A stretch of 64,000 nt of DNA from Fragum whitleyi (GCA_948146395.1 OX411557.1:29211236-29275235), one strand, 5' to 3'. Shown: positions 24,173 through 37,371, counted from the first letter of the stretch. A program made the numbers and translations. The notes: generated by a model not told the origin, from the letters alone.

Positions 24173-25181
24173 AAGTAACAAAAATACTCACTTCATATCT
24201 TATGATTTAAAGCTGCTCTTTCACAGATTTGAAAAATGCGATTTTTGGTTTTTGATCGAGAATTATGATTTTGTCGTGTAGAAAACTCTACAATAATATG
24301 ATTCGATCTGGAAAGGCATGGAAAAAAGACAGATATTCCTGAATTAAGCGGAATTCCTCCCTGAAAATAAAGCAACTACTAACGCCTAAAAAGATATTCT
24401 TAAATTTTTAGCCATCGATTTAAGTATGCAATTCCACCTGTTTGTCACACTCTATCAAAGGTCAAGGTCAAAGTACTTGTCAAGTGGGAAACTACATATC
24501 GATATATGCAAAAAATGAAACATTATAATTGAAAAATAACAATTTCGTAATTTATAGACTCGATATACATAGACAGGGTCCCTCACTGACCCAGCCGCTT
24601 CGACCATTCAAGCTACAAATTCTTTGAAATGAGTTGTTGGTAGTGCCATACCCATTTGCATTTCTTTAACATGGGAAAATTCAAATTTCCGAATCTAAGA
24701 ACAAGTTTTGTATTTTTTCCATGAAGAAATGTCAAAGGGCAGCTTTAATACCATGAGACAAAAATGGAAGAATTTCTCCATAATCAGATAGATTTCTTAC
24801 TGGACTACTTTTTGGACAAGCTCAAACAGCAGGTGTGTACCCAAAATTGTTTTCATTGGGGAATAAAACCAATTTTTCAGTCAATCAGAAAGCACAAAAA
24901 TTGATGGAAACCAATAATTTTAAATAATTGTTTTTTGAAAGATGAATTAGCACAGAGGTTCACAATAATTTCAAACAAAAAAGGGGAAGTTCATGATGAC
25001 TTGTCGAATAAAAAAATAACAACAGCTGGTTAACCTTGAAAAGGATAATGATCGAAAAATATTAGGAAAAAGACAATGCTTGGACAAACATCCTGCTTAG
25101 TTTCGCCTTAATATTAATTGTAATTGCTATTTTATAGTCCATGTGTGAGGGGTGGGAATACCAAAATAATACCAAATCAAT
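24173..25181. other. No gene seen
   Basis: Non-coding. 24770-24910 recurs weakly near 30420-30560 (GACTACTTTTTGGACAAGC versus GACTACTTGGCGCG context), probably part of repeat family X surroundings. Confidence 0.4.
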
Positions 25182-25279
25182 CCTATGTTTAGGATGACAA
25201 AATGGTTCAAACTGGTTGCAAAATATACCCACCCTGCACATGCACTTGCGTACATTTGCGTATAGTTTGCACAACTTTG

Positions 25280-26107
25280 GTAGATAGATAGATAGATTTT
25301 ATTCAACAAATGAAAACATATGCATAGTACAAGAATCTAAAGTAAAACAGCTGACATAATACAATTACATATTAAGAATGAAACTAAAATGGCATAAGAA
25401 ATTTGGCACTTTTAGATGAAACAATAGTTAATTTAATCTTGTACTAGGGCATGCTTTCATTTATCAAGGATAACACAAAAAAGGAAATGGGATTTCCTTG
25501 TTTCCATTGTGGTCCTTAGATAAACGAAGACATGTCCTAGCAGGGCACACAATAAGTTTACTTCCATTCAGGTTGCAAAAGTTTGATGAGATTTTGATCA
25601 CAGTTTTTTAACAAATATCACAGAAATTATAACAGCAACAAATCAAATATAAAAACATCAATTTAGGTAAAACTTTTTGACCAAGTCCTTAAATATAACT
25701 AAGTTATCGGAAGATTTTATGTTAAATGGCAGTTGATTCCACAATGAGCACCCGTTGTATGCAAATGATTTCTTACCAAAACCTTTGACCTTGGGAATTC
25801 TGAAGCATGATTCGGAACTAAATCTAGTGTAATGATCATGGAAGGTATCCGCTAAGATAAAATGCTCTTGTAAATAAGAGGGAGAAGACTTATGGAAAAT
25901 TTTATATACATGACATAGAACAATTTGATTAACACGCCTTTCAACTGGTAACCAATTTAGCTCAACAAAATGATCATTGGAAATATGATGCCGACAATCC
26001 AAATTAAGAACATATCTGATCATTTTATTTTGAGTTATTTGGAGCCTTTGTTTTAGTGTCTTCGAGATGCTGAAATACCAGACAGAACATGCATAATCAA
26101 GATGGCA
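25280..26107 (-). mobile_element. LINE 3' fragment with (TCTA)n tail, nested in a MITE
   Basis: The minus-strand 3' end carries a (TAGA)n-type tail at 25280-25297. The fragment interrupts a family T MITE, whose halves are at 25182-25279 and 26108-26124. Confidence 0.8.
25658..26023 (-). pseudogene. LINE ORF2 C-terminal fragment
   Basis: 121 residues carrying the post-RT block ELNWLPVERRVNQIVLCHVYKI and the terminal SLWNQLPFNIK. It aligns by eye with the C-terminal part of the larger LINE copy at 47671-48162 (LNWLPVQSRVDQIMLCHIFKI). No RT catalytic motifs remain, as the copy is severely 5'-truncated. Confidence 0.8.
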
Positions 26108-26124
26108 TTGTTATCCTTACGCAG

Positions 26125-27139
26125 GACAAGTTGAAGTTTGAGAATTTTCGTAGGCATTACCGTAAGTGGTGTTTCTTTTAATCAAGTTCAGACAACACAC
26201 GAATTTTTAAAACAGCTGTTTTCCTAATGACAAGATTAGTGAAACATCGTGTAAAGATTTTAGCTAGATTCTTTATGTAGATCAAAAAATCTGATTAACG
26301 TCTGTACCCGTGGGCATTACTGCCTTGTTGATTGGACGCGATAAAAAGTTAATGGGATTGACCATCCAAACTTTCCGTTTACACCATAAGGACAGTGAAG
26401 GTTGGTTAAAATGACGAAAAGGAGAGAGAGAGAAAATATAGATTGACAAACAGTTTATTTATTTCATGGTGTTTAGTTTACCAGAGAAAACTTTCGACTC
26501 GAGGTGGAGGGGATGATGTTCTGAACTGTTGCCCAATGCCGAAGGCAGAGGGCAACATTTCATAATGTAATACCCGGCACGAGGGCAACATTTTTTCAAT
26601 GTAACACGAATATCCATGAAATAAATTGTTTATTACCTGATCATTATTTTGTAAATCTCGTTTATCGTTAAAAAATGTTTCAACAAGAGACATTCGGACA
26701 AGAAATGTTGATTTTGGGATGAAATTCTAAAATAGCGTCACTCCGCACGTTTATTGCACGTACATCAAGATGACGTCATTTTTTGCAAGCGGACAACAGT
26801 TCAGTGCTGCGCATGCGCATAAATGAAACAATTCATAATGTTTACCGGTCACATGACGGATATTTTGATAAACAATGAAACAGTCGGAAATGGTTGATAT
26901 ATATAAGTAGAAATTTGAAACTCAAAAATAAGGGGAGTATCAGACCTAAGGGGTCTAACAAATTTCCATATAGAACCAGGTAAAATGGGGGCATATTTTT
27001 GATTTATCATATTTTTAGATAAGCCGTATTGGTATAATTGAATGAAATTAACCGATGTCACATAGGAGATTAGGTACTTAAATAAATACAACGATATAGC
27101 AAAAAGAATGAGTTGAGTTCTTTATAACTGTTTATAATA
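26125..27139. other. No gene seen
   Basis: Short frames only. An internal 35-bp near-repeat, GGCAGAGGGCAACATTT and GAGGGCAACATTTTTTC, lies at 26540-26600. Confidence 0.4.
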
Positions 27140-27520
27140 TGACCTACGTCGCGTGAGTAAAATAACCCTGTTGAATATTTTTTATATTACATGGGTGTTA
27201 TTACACTAGTGGAATTATTAGGCAAATGAGCCCAGAGCGAATAGCAACGCTATTTTGAAAACGCTAAAATGACGTCATAATATATATTATAACGTCAGTT
27301 ATAAGTTTCGGCGTTTTAAGTTTCGCAAAAAATTGAAATGTTGAATTTCAAGAATTTTGACAATTTTTCTTAAAAGTTCGGGTCATATTATAAATAGAAT
27401 ACAAAATTTGTGCTCATAAAATCCCGAATTTTTTAAACTCGTAATCTAAAACAGATAGAAATTCGACGCAGCTTCGTTTTTATCTGTTATAGATGACTCG
27501 TTTAATAAATTCGGTATTCC
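27140..27520. repeat. Dispersed element W, copy 2 (inverted)
   Basis: GTGTTATTACACTAGTGGAA, GAGCGAATAGCAACGC and CGGGTCATATTATAAATAGA mirror copy 1. Confidence 0.65.
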
Positions 27521-27668
27521 ATGACCACGCATTCAGTATCATCTAAATACATATGCTGTAACCACGGTCTTGTTTCTGAGAAATAGTGTATTTGATCGTA
27601 TAGTGGTATTCATCATAATGATCCGTTATACAAGAAAATCTGCCCAAATGAGCATAAGGTTGAACATA

Positions 27669-28825
27669 TACTGAACGCAAAAAGTTTAGTCGCACTTTTT
27701 ATAACGCCACAAAGAAGTCAACCAATGTAACGAAGCCAAAGTTTCTATTTGAAATATATTTGCCATCCCTTTGGCTTACTTTTTGTCATAACCTTTTTAA
27801 TTTAACTCTCAGACATACGTCTGACATGACGTAAATGTGGGTTTTACGTACTAAGTTGATAGCTGCGTGTAACAAATGAATCAATGTTCTTTTTTGTTTT
27901 ATTGGATTACTCTTATTCCGCGTAAACATTAAACACTAACATGCATTGCATCCTTCGAAAAAGAGCGAACTTGTGACATGACGTAAATCAAATGGATAGC
28001 GCATGGACAAATCAAATACGGTGTGTATATCTGGGAGGTGATGAAATTACATTTAGCTTCTGCGACTATCGTTTTTATTATCACTCGGTCCATTGCGAAT
28101 TTATATTGACAAAATATGACCCAATTTCGTTTTACAGGTCTTGTTAAACGACAATAGGAGGGCAGCCGAACGTCATGACGTTACGTTAAAAATGGAATGC
28201 TTCCATTATCCCAACTGATTGCAATTGGTAAAAAAATCACTAAGGATCATTCAAATCTTATTTTTTATCAATGGAAACCTATTGAAAAGAACCTACCTGT
28301 AAACAAGTTAAATTAACGCCACCGTGCCGTCAATCGAACGTTAGTGATCGCTTCACCAGAAAAGCTCAATTACCCAATTTCTTAGGTTAGAAAGAAACAG
28401 AAGAAACTTTTTTCCTTCCTGATTAACAATATTCTGCAAAATTATCTCTGATAAAACAATTGTTGCATTTTTGTGAGTTAGGTGTAAAGATGACGATGAA
28501 GAGTCACCAAAAGATCCCATACTCTAACCAACCCTTTTTATTGAAACAAGATACCCGAAGATGATGTTGATCACAAGAAACATTTTTTGTGATACAAATT
28601 GGAAGTAACGTCCCTTAATTAAACTGTGTGACTTTTTCATTCTACCGGTCTGATCAAAATCATGTTATTGTGGTTGGCCATTTTCGTCTAACATAACAGA
28701 ATTATTGGATTATGGGAGGAAATTGGACAGAATTATAATTAATGTCATTCATTTTGTGAAAGAAGAATACCATCCTGAAATATATCCCATCGAAGAGAAA
28801 ACGACTAAACTTTTTGCGCTCAGTA
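27669..28825. mobile_element. Tc1/mariner-like non-autonomous element
   Basis: Left end TACTGAACGCAAAAAGTTTA and right end inverted TAAACTTTTTGCGCTCAGTA, each next to TA. 1.16 kb, no coding frame of note. Confidence 0.7.
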
Positions 28826-30265
28826 TAGATTTCAATTCCAATTCTTGAAACATGTAAAATTTCTAAATTATAAAAATAGAAAAATTTGTTCATTCAAAAA
28901 GGAATGTGTTGATTTGTAACAGTTTAACCATGTTACCAATTTCACAGAAATCTGATTTCAGCACTGTAGGTAAATAAAGTATTTGAAAAGAAGATTATTT
29001 CTCGTACAGGTCAAGCAAAGGTTGCATTTCAAAATAAATTAAACGTAGACTGATCATTCTAGATTTAAGAAATCTGCCAAGTGCTTAAATTTTCTTCCCT
29101 AGTAAGTTTGTGCAAGACACCCAGTCTGACTAGAGCAGACACTTTTTGCACCACGCAGATGTTTATTTTCGCCTGGTGGGGTAATGAATGTATTTCTGTA
29201 ACGGGAAGCGCAAACACAATAAACATGTGAAAAATACAATTATGTAAAAATGATATAAAAGATACGATGAAAAACAAAAACATTTATATATAAACGCCTT
29301 AAAACAGAGTTCAATAGAACCTTAAAAACACACCCTTTCAAATTGTAAATTGATCTCGTATAGAAAACCATAGAAAAATAACACGGGCACTGAAGTTAAG
29401 AAAAAGATAGCTGCAAGGTACAGAAGTTGTTATATGCATGTAGTACATAAGTAAATAACGACATCAACAATTGAAAATGACTGAATTATCCAAAGTGAGC
29501 ACGAAGGTACATCGGCTCTCCTCAGATCAGGAGTCACCCATGGACAATTCGAACGTCATTGGAAATATAAAGCTGAAAGATGGATTTTTTTTTTAAGTTG
29601 GTCGTCAAAGTTAAGAAGGGCCGAGAGAGTCACAGTTCAGAGTCTTCTTCATCAAACACACAGTATGTCCAACAATCAAATATTGGACAAAAAACTGACA
29701 CTTTTCTGTCATCGTAGGAGTAATATTCAGGCGCGTTTCATTCGTTTCTTTCACCGTTGTATCCAATTTTACGCCAAATGCCTTCTTAATAGGAGATTAG
29801 ATATTAAATTCTAATTTTCATTTCAAATCATAGATAAATGCAAATAAAAGATTAACAAATGACCAATGTATTATTATTTACACACTATTTATGCGTTTTC
29901 CTTTTCAAATCTATCACTCAAATTTACCCTTTGTTTGTCAAGGAAATAATAAAAGCTCCTTCGTTCTTTCATTTCTTGAACTAGAAAACTAAGATGTGTT
30001 ATTCGTATGATATCTAATCTATCACCAAAGCAGTGAATACTGTCCTTTTCAGCCATTGTGGTCCTTTTGACTCTGCCGGATTTTTGAACCTACTCGGACA
30101 CTACAACGTCGCCTTGTGACCTCGATAGCGCAGTATTGACGGACGTCGGACGTTGCAGGGCTAGGCAACGTTGCCGTTTCCGCGTAGGATATGATCTCGT
30201 CGAGTCACATTTTAGTGCAATTCGTTGGTTTCAATTAAGAGATGAAGGTGGTATTCTTTACCTTA
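28826..30265. other. No gene seen outside repeat 29040-29240
   Basis: AT-rich non-coding sequence. Confidence 0.45.
29040..29240. repeat. Dispersed repeat related to 15400-15560
   Basis: Shared CATTCTAGATTT, CCCTAGT and CAGTCTGACTAG blocks, followed by ACAATAAACATGTGAAAAA, similar to 15330-15350. Confidence 0.45.
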
Positions 30266-30370
30266 CCTTATTGAGGTACAAAATTAAAAACCTAATTGCA
30301 CTGTATGAACCCGCGAAGCGCATTCATACTTTAGTGAAAATATATTATTAGTTTTATACATTCATGAAAT
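30266..30370. repeat. Hairpin repeat, family X
   Basis: ATTGAGGTACAAAATTAAAA, GCACTGTATGAACCCGCGAA, GCGCATTCATAC. Confidence 0.55.
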
Positions 30371-31744
30371 TAAGAATATACCCACTTTTTATCTTATAAT
30401 ATAATAACACGCAGCAAAATGTTAGAACTTCTCCATAGATAGACTGATTTCTTACGGGACTACTTGGCGCGTATATTTAAAAATAGCTACGTACTGAAGT
30501 TGTTTTTCCTTGAGTAATAAAAACTCTTTTTTTCAGCCAACTAGAAGGAATGACAAATGATGGAAACAAATGATATTACATCATTGTACAGCTAATCTTA
30601 TACAAAGCAAACACACACCACAGAGTCGAAAAAAATGGGTAGCTTTATTGAGTGACCTGTTCAACCGGATGAGAGTCAACTACGATAGATTCAGCGAATT
30701 GTATCAAGTAGACAGTTTGCCAAATGAACTATTCGTATGAATAATCAAACGAAGCTCTGGTATTCTAAAGTTGGTGTAATTACGAGGTGATGAGCTACCG
30801 ATATTTCTCGATATTTTATTGGAAAACATTAACGAAATGGGTTACAGAAAAATACTTAACTTTATGCCAATAGTATACATAAACTCTCTCTTTTTGACGT
30901 AAATTCGTGAGAGGTGACTGGTCATAAATTATTCATTACTTTTATCTGGTATGGTCCGGTGACCTTCTTTTATAATCAAGGCTTTTTAAATGAATATTAT
31001 TCAAAAAGCGTATTATGAATTTTTAATGTATATCAAATAATCACTAAAAATGAAAAAAAGATCGCAAGAAAAGGAGACTTATTAGGAATTCTGAAAACGA
31101 CTTCTTGATATTTTCCTCGCTGTAATTTATATTCTATTTTTCAATGCTTGCGGTGCAAAAAGAAGAAAAATATGATTTGTGATAAAAGAAGAACAATTTC
31201 AGAACGCTAAAAGTAAGGGAGTGAACTGAATGCGATGTACAAACGGATTTGAGACTTCGCGTGAGATTTCCGACAATTTCAACTATGGGCAAAGCAAAAA
31301 CTCTGACCAGCCAGTGCATCCGCACAGTCTAGCCAAAGTCTTCATTATGCACTAAGTTGATAGATGGTATAAACCTATCAATAGACCATCAGGTAACTTT
31401 ATACTTACAGTTTTTGACTGTCTGGGCCTCTCAATCTTAACACGTCACGAACATTTCAAATTGTTGGAAATGTTACGCACAGGCTCAGTTCGTAAAGTGC
31501 AGTCTCCGTTCTAACGTCGTTTCGTTTATATATGCCCGCGGTATGTATTGAATTCAATGGGAAGTTCTTGACAACGTGTTAAATTATCTGTAGAAATCTA
31601 GACGAACGATGATTTAAATTTTAGTTTAGAACCTATGTAAAGATCATGCGACGTACTGCCGTCAGCCTCAGTTTGGGTGCTTTTAAGATTTAGTTTATTT
31701 CTTCCACAAGAAACAAATATCATACTTCATTTCATATTTTTTCT
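30371..31744. other. No gene seen
   Basis: Non-coding except the dispersed repeat at 31240-31360 shared with 6660-6790. Confidence 0.45.
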
Positions 31745-31942
31745 TCGGATTATCGAGAAGTAATGGTAGATTATCACATGACATATTTTCGTAAAGCGAG
31801 TCATTTTGCACGTGGTTGCTATGCAACGTTCATTGTGACGTCACTTATTTCGCACCGCATAGATAACACCAGATAGGGGAAAATGCACAAAAGCAGGGTA
31901 TAATGTTTTGATAATTTCACTGCTTTTGCGATAAACCACAAA
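31745..31942. repeat. Dispersed element V, copy 2 (inverted)
   Basis: Contains GTTGCTATGCAACGTTCATT, GTGACGTCACTTATTTCGC and AAAGCAGGGTATAATG in the opposite orientation to copy 1. Confidence 0.6.
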
Positions 31943-32353
31943 AAAAGCATTTAGAAATTCCGTATGATAAGCCGAGGCATATATTTTTGAAAAAGATGAA
32001 ATTTTCATTGTTGCTGGCTATACACCTGAGCGGTCTATACGCCGATTTTGTTGTTCTAAAAGAATCCTTTTTAATATAATTTTGTGACTTGCATTCATTA
32101 AAGAAGGTGTGAAAGGTGTGTAATATTGCTGGTGTTGGCGATTGCACCTTGATTTTTACCTAAGACTAGCCTCTCAGACTGCTAACAAACCTACCAATCT
32201 TATTCAAGATGACATTCGAACAAACAAGACTGATGGAATGGCGCATGATGCAACTCCAGATCCATGGTTGGTTTGGACAGAAAGTCAGATATTGAGTCAG
32301 ATGGCGCATGTAAAGCTAGCATCAAACATTCTGTGTTGAATAAAGCAAAGAGG

Positions 32354-32761
32354 AGTTAAGATCATCGAAAATTAACCATGATTCCAATAAAAACTTTTCT
32401 AAATCGCTCTATCAAAGCTCCATTCATTCATTCTAAACACTCACCCAAAGCATTAAAAAAAAACTCCAAAATCACTTAAAATGAAAAAAATCAACAACCA
32501 CATTCAAATTGAAAATCGACAGAAAAAAAATCTTAGAGTTCACGGATATAATTGAATTTTGTAAGCTTATTATGCGTTCAAAAAGAACCTGTGTGCATTT
32601 TTTATTAAAGGGAAGTAATACATATCACTAATTTTGTTCATCTCAAACAAAATTAGCGACATTGGATTACCCCCTTTAAATTCACTCCACACACTCATTC
32701 AGTTTCATTCCAATATCATTCCAAAATCACTCATCTTGTCAATTTCACGATGTACTTAACC
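32354..32761. mobile_element. TIR MITE (family R), full copy
   Basis: Same order as 8709-9126. The left TIR is eroded and the right end GTCAATTTCACGATG is well kept. The central palindrome with ATCACTAATTTTGTTC is at about 32625-32665. Confidence 0.75.
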
Positions 32762-32984
32762 ATAGACGGACATTAAATGAATGGACTACATCTCCGATGA
32801 TTGACGACTCCTTGGATTGAGTGTACCTTAGTGATTTACTTGTAAGGACTTCTCTCAAAAAGTCCTTTCGTATTCGTTATTGGTCACGACTCTTTGTCAG
32901 GGTTTCAGTCGTGGTGTGGATGGGTTTAAGAGAACCAACGGACTTATATCTAGTTCAAATGAAACATTGGAAAAAAAGAATAAC

Positions 32985-33125
32985 ATGTCAGTGTCTCAAA
33001 ATATATACATGTATGTTATCTGGTCTTGGTTGTAGGATTTTATCATGACGACGCTTTGTCGAGTCATGATAATTTCTTTTAGTCGAGCCCAGATAACATT
33101 GATTTTATTTTTAAGACACTACCAT
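32985..33125. repeat. Foldback hairpin
   Basis: GTGTCTCAAAA / TTTTTAAGACAC outer arms, ATGTTATCTGG / CCAGATAACAT, and an inner ATCATGACGAC / GTCGAGTCATGAT stem. Confidence 0.65.
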
Positions 33126-33754
33126 ATTATTCTATTTATTTTAGAATAAATTTTCAGTGCTGAAACCGTATGAAGGCTAAACAATCAAAGATTTTCATGT
33201 GAAAGTGGTCCCGTTAAAGATATTGAATATTCTAATCGTTTGTCAAAATGTACTGTTTGATATCATTACATGCATTCAGGCAGGTCACATCAGGCTTAAA
33301 CACGCTTCATTGCTTGATAAAATCCCCTCCACGCTTATTGTCAAGGTTCCTATTTCATTTGGTGAACGAAAATACCCTTCCGTTCGAGACAGGGATGGTC
33401 AAAGAGTAACTGGAAACGTCTTTATTAACGATGGGAAGAAATGTTTATTTAGCCAATAACGGTTTTAGAGGTGAAGTTAGGCAACACTGAATCAGTCGAC
33501 TCATATCCCATTCAAGCATCCTAATAGAAACCGTTATAAAACCTAGAGGCTGATCCTACGTGATGAAATAGAATGGATAAAAAAAGAATTTCACGACAAA
33601 ATCTATTGGATTTCCTCTATTATTCGAAAAAGTTTTGCTTGAGTTCTATTCCAAGCTATCATGAAAGATTGCCCCTAATTAGATAAAGTTGCTGGCCCGG
33701 TTTCAACCTTTATAAAATCATTCACTTTTTAGCATAAACTTTTAGTCATATTAA
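33126..33754. other. No gene recognised
   Basis: An 86-codon frame (33199-33459) has no recognisable domain; chance or repeat-derived. Confidence 0.4.
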
Positions 33755-33911
33755 GGTAGAGGACCCGTTATAGATATACAACATTGCGGAAGTCATGACA
33801 TTTTACATTGTTAACCGAGGTTTCCTAATGATTTTCATTAGGAATCCTTAGTTAACATTGTGAAAGATCATGCGTTCCGAAATGTTGCGGGGCTTTTACG
33901 GGTCTACTTCC
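33755..33911. mobile_element. TTAA-flanked foldback element, copy 2
   Basis: 157 bp between TTAA at 33751-33754 and 33912-33915. Outer ends GGTAGAGGACCCGTTA and its inverse; same core as copy 1. Confidence 0.75.
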
Positions 33912-34200
33912 TTAACACATTTTCACAATCAAGAGGTGTTTACCATTTATTCTCATATAAGAATAAAGCAAACTCGTGTAAAAGGCCCTTATCAAATTTT
34001 GAGTAGTATAGTATGATACATTCAATTTTATTTAGCCCATATTCAATGTTTTTAATAGCTTTATGGGCGCCCCTTTACTGATCACGGGTCATGCAATAAA
34101 AATGGAAATTTAGAGTACAACCTTTTTTGAAATTGAAATCTCTGACCTAAAGCGATTAATCAAAAAGAACAGAAACTTATAAAATTTCACTCAATATTAT

Positions 34201-34324
34201 TGTTATCAGTAGTATTAGTATTGGTAGTAGTAGTAGTATCATTATCATTATCATTGTTATCATAATCATTATTACCATTATTATCATCATCATCATCATC
34301 ATTATTATTATTATTATTATTATA

Positions 34325-34362
<38 letters not shown>

Positions 34363-34364
34363 CT
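34201..34364. repeat. TTA/TCA trinucleotide microsatellite
   Basis: Impure start with AGTAGTAGT and ATTATC units, then ATC and ATT runs to 34362. Confidence 0.9.
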
Positions 34365-34486
34365 TATAACCTCTAAGTTTCTAGAAATAACCGCATTATG
34401 TCATTGTTCTAAAGATATCCATGTGATATCGTAAAAAATATCATATGTGATGTTATCAAACTGATGTTTGTATAGTTATAAAACAC
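34364..34486. mobile_element. Foldback element S, arm only
   Basis: ATCTTATAACCTCTAAGTTT to TTTGTATAGTTATAAAAC matches the AT-rich arm of copy 2. The hairpin is absent, replaced by the TTA microsatellite. Confidence 0.6.
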
Positions 34487-34520
34487 AACAAAAAAAAAGC
34501 TCAGAATTATTGTCAATATT

Positions 34521-35072
34521 ATTGTCCGTCTGCTCCAATTTTCTATGCTTTTAGCGTTGGTGAATAATCAAAACGTCGTAAATACAGCTTGAATAAGCTG
34601 TAGTTTCGATGTTTTGATCATTCATCAAAGACAATTTTCGAAATATCATTGTCCGTCCGCTCCCCTTTTCTATGCTTTGAGCGTTAGTGAACATTCAAAA
34701 CATCGTAAATACAGCTTGAATAAGCTGTAGTTTCGATGTTATGATCATTCATCAAAGACAATTTTCGAAATATCATTTACCCTCCGCTCCACTTTTTTTT
34801 GTTTTGAGCGTTGGTGAATGATCAAAACATCGTAAATACAGCTTGAATAAGCTGTAGTTTCGATGTTATGATCATTCATCAACGACAATTTCGAAATATC
34901 ATTTACCCTCCGCTCAACTTTTCTATGCTTTTAGCATGAGTGAATGATCAAAACATATAAATACAGCTTGAATAAGCTGTAGTTTCGATGTTATGTTCAT
35001 TCATCAACGACAATTTTCGAAAGAGGGCTTATTTTTTACGCACTTGCGTAATATACGTAATGGTAGTTACGT
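34521..35072. repeat. Foldback element Q with four tandem hairpin units
   Basis: Units start at 34521, 34648, 34775 and 34901 (period 126-127). Each holds CGTAAATACAGCTTGAATAAG and its hairpin partner; a single GCGTAA-type tail follows at 35035-35072. Confidence 0.85.
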
Positions 35073-37292
35073 CCTTGATGGTGGAAGAACGTAAACGCGA
35101 TAATACCGAATTATGTATGGCTGTTAAGAATGGTACAAAAATAATTTAGAATATATATATTTTCCTTTTGCACGGCCATCTGTTTACGAATTTTACAAAG
35201 GGAAGAAAATATAGGTCGTCATTTTTATGAATAAAATACTACTTATCTTTCTTGAATTAAAAAAAAGTTACCTAGACAAACATACTTATTCTGCACGTAG
35301 TATGGCCAAATAGAAATAAGTATAAAATATATACATGTCTATTATTTTCAAAGCACTATAGGTATAATTTCAAAGCTGAGCTCTGATCTAGGCGTTGAGT
35401 CAATTGCCATAGGTATACGAGTAAACCTTAATATCTAAGACAAAAACTAAGTTTCATTTGAAAGGTAATTTGTATCTTTTTTATGTCTGTTTTATCTATT
35501 TTGAAAGAATAGCACGTAAATTTAACCGTTAAAAGTAGATTTCACGGCTCACCGCTCAAAATCTACCTATAGCATTATGTATTGGTTATTTTTTCTTTTA
35601 TTAAAAGGAAATAATAGAAATGTTAGTAATATCTCAACCGGTGGTTATTTGCTCTCTCTCATAAATAGGTAAACTCAAGGCTATCAGACACCATTCGAAA
35701 TCTTAACTCGAATAAGCAAAAGTAACGAAAACATATAACCTGACTTAAATAAAAGTTTATCTATTTCGGTATTTTTTATATTAAGGTAGTAGACCCGTAA
35801 TAGTTCCGCAACATTTCGGAATGTATGCTCTTTTACAGTGTAAACCGAGGTTTCCTAATGAAAATCATTAGGAAACATCGGTTAAAACTGATAAAGTTCA
35901 TTACTTCTGAAAATTTGCGGAACTATTACGGGTCCACTACCTTAAGTTAAAAGTTCGAGCGCTTTAGTATTCTAACTTTATTGTATTTTGTTTTGAAACC
36001 ATAATGCAATTGAATGAACCTTATTTTCTACTGAGGTTAAAATCATTTGGTAATAAATTTGTAAATCCTCTTGAAAATCGTTAAATGTAGATTCATGGAC
36101 AATTTTTCCTTTCCAACGTTACAAGTACTTGTTCCGCCTGGGTTTGAATTTGAATAAAACTTGGAAGATAACACCGCCACAGAAGCCTTTATGGCGATTG
36201 TTTATTTTCTTTTATATCGTGCGTTTAGAAAAATCGGTATAATTTGTTGGAAAGTTAGAAGACTTTTGTTGAGAGCAATTTTACCTGTTCTAATAATGTT
36301 ATAACCTGACCTTTCTCTGCCATTGCATTACCTTTCAACTGCATTTTGTCATTTGAATCATTTTTCTAGAAGATTCAACAAATGGCACCGAGATATTTAG
36401 TATGTCATGGACGTTTAAAGTTTGTTGCCTGAAATGCATCTTCTTATGGCTGATATACATGGTTATTGGGCTGATATTTTATATATATTTTTTTCTGGCA
36501 TATGCATTTCCCCTTGTAAAGGTATAGAAGAAAAAGGCCCCGTCCTTCTCGATTATTATTACAGGGGTAGAAATCGAAATTTTATTTTGTCTTGTAATGT
36601 AAGAAAAAAATCCCAAAAGGATTATGTCTTCATCTAACCCCACCCCACCCACCCCCTGAATTGCTTCCTATGTGTCTGGATTATCAGTAATTGAAACTTA
36701 AATAGCAGGTATATAAATATAGATGAGGTTCATCATTTTGTATCACAGCAAATATTATATATTCTTTATTTCCCCCATATTTCTACACGATGAAGTCATA
36801 ATTTCCGATTAATTCTACACAAACTTTCAAAAATGACATTTTCACAATCTGTGAAAGATCAGCTAAAATGCAGGTGTATGTTTTTTATTGATGTAAAAAT
36901 AAAAAATAGATTTCGGTGAATAAAAGTGTTTGTTGTTTTTTTCGAGAACCTTTTAGCCTATATTTTCGTCGTGTAAATGTTACCTATAAATATTTTACAA
37001 TTCCTTGTATTCAATGAATCTTGTATTCCAACTCACTAACATTGAAGGTTTTCATTAAGCTTCTTATCGTCCTTTTTTGGCAAAAAAAAAAAAAATGATA
37101 TTTTCAAAAATCTCAATTTTGTCCGAAAATTGTGTGGAAAGCTATGCTGATTCTTTGATCAAATTATCGAAATGGTACACTCTACGAAATATGTTTTTTT
37201 TGTTAAGATTGGAGCAAATGCCTAATGGTGTCGGGCTACCTAAACAAAAATCACTTTTCTTTGTATTGTAAAATAGTATGTGTATGTGCAAA
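35073..37292. other. No gene seen outside foldback 35785-35941
   Basis: AT-rich. The 71-codon frame at 36422-36637 has no recognised domain. Confidence 0.4.
35785..35941. mobile_element. TTAA-flanked foldback element, copy 3
   Basis: 157 bp between TTAA at 35781-35784 and 35942-35945. The best-preserved copy: ends GGTAGTAGACCCGTAATAGT and the near-exact inverse pair over tens of bases. Confidence 0.8.
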
Positions 37293-37371
37293 TATCGATG
37301 GTTCAGTGCAAAATAGTTGTAACTGCCTATAAACATGTAGGCAGTTACGACGGTTTTTCGCTGAGACATCG
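37293..37371. repeat. Foldback hairpin
   Basis: TAACTGCCTATAAACATGTAGGCAGTTA centre (arms of about 12 bp) with outer TCGATGGTTCAGTG / CGCTGAGACATCGA. Confidence 0.65.

Larger units (their letters stand above)
25182..26124. mobile_element. Foldback MITE, family T, split by a LINE
   Basis: Left half 25182-25279 (AGGATGACAAAATGGTTCAA to GTTTGCACAACTTT) and right end 26108-26124 (TTGTTATCCTTACGCAG) flank the LINE fragment. Confidence 0.7.

Noticed and set aside
34521..35022. CRISPR-like array
   Set aside because: Four regularly spaced palindromic units, but whole units are repeated without unique spacers and copies occur elsewhere as single foldback elements in a eukaryotic genome.
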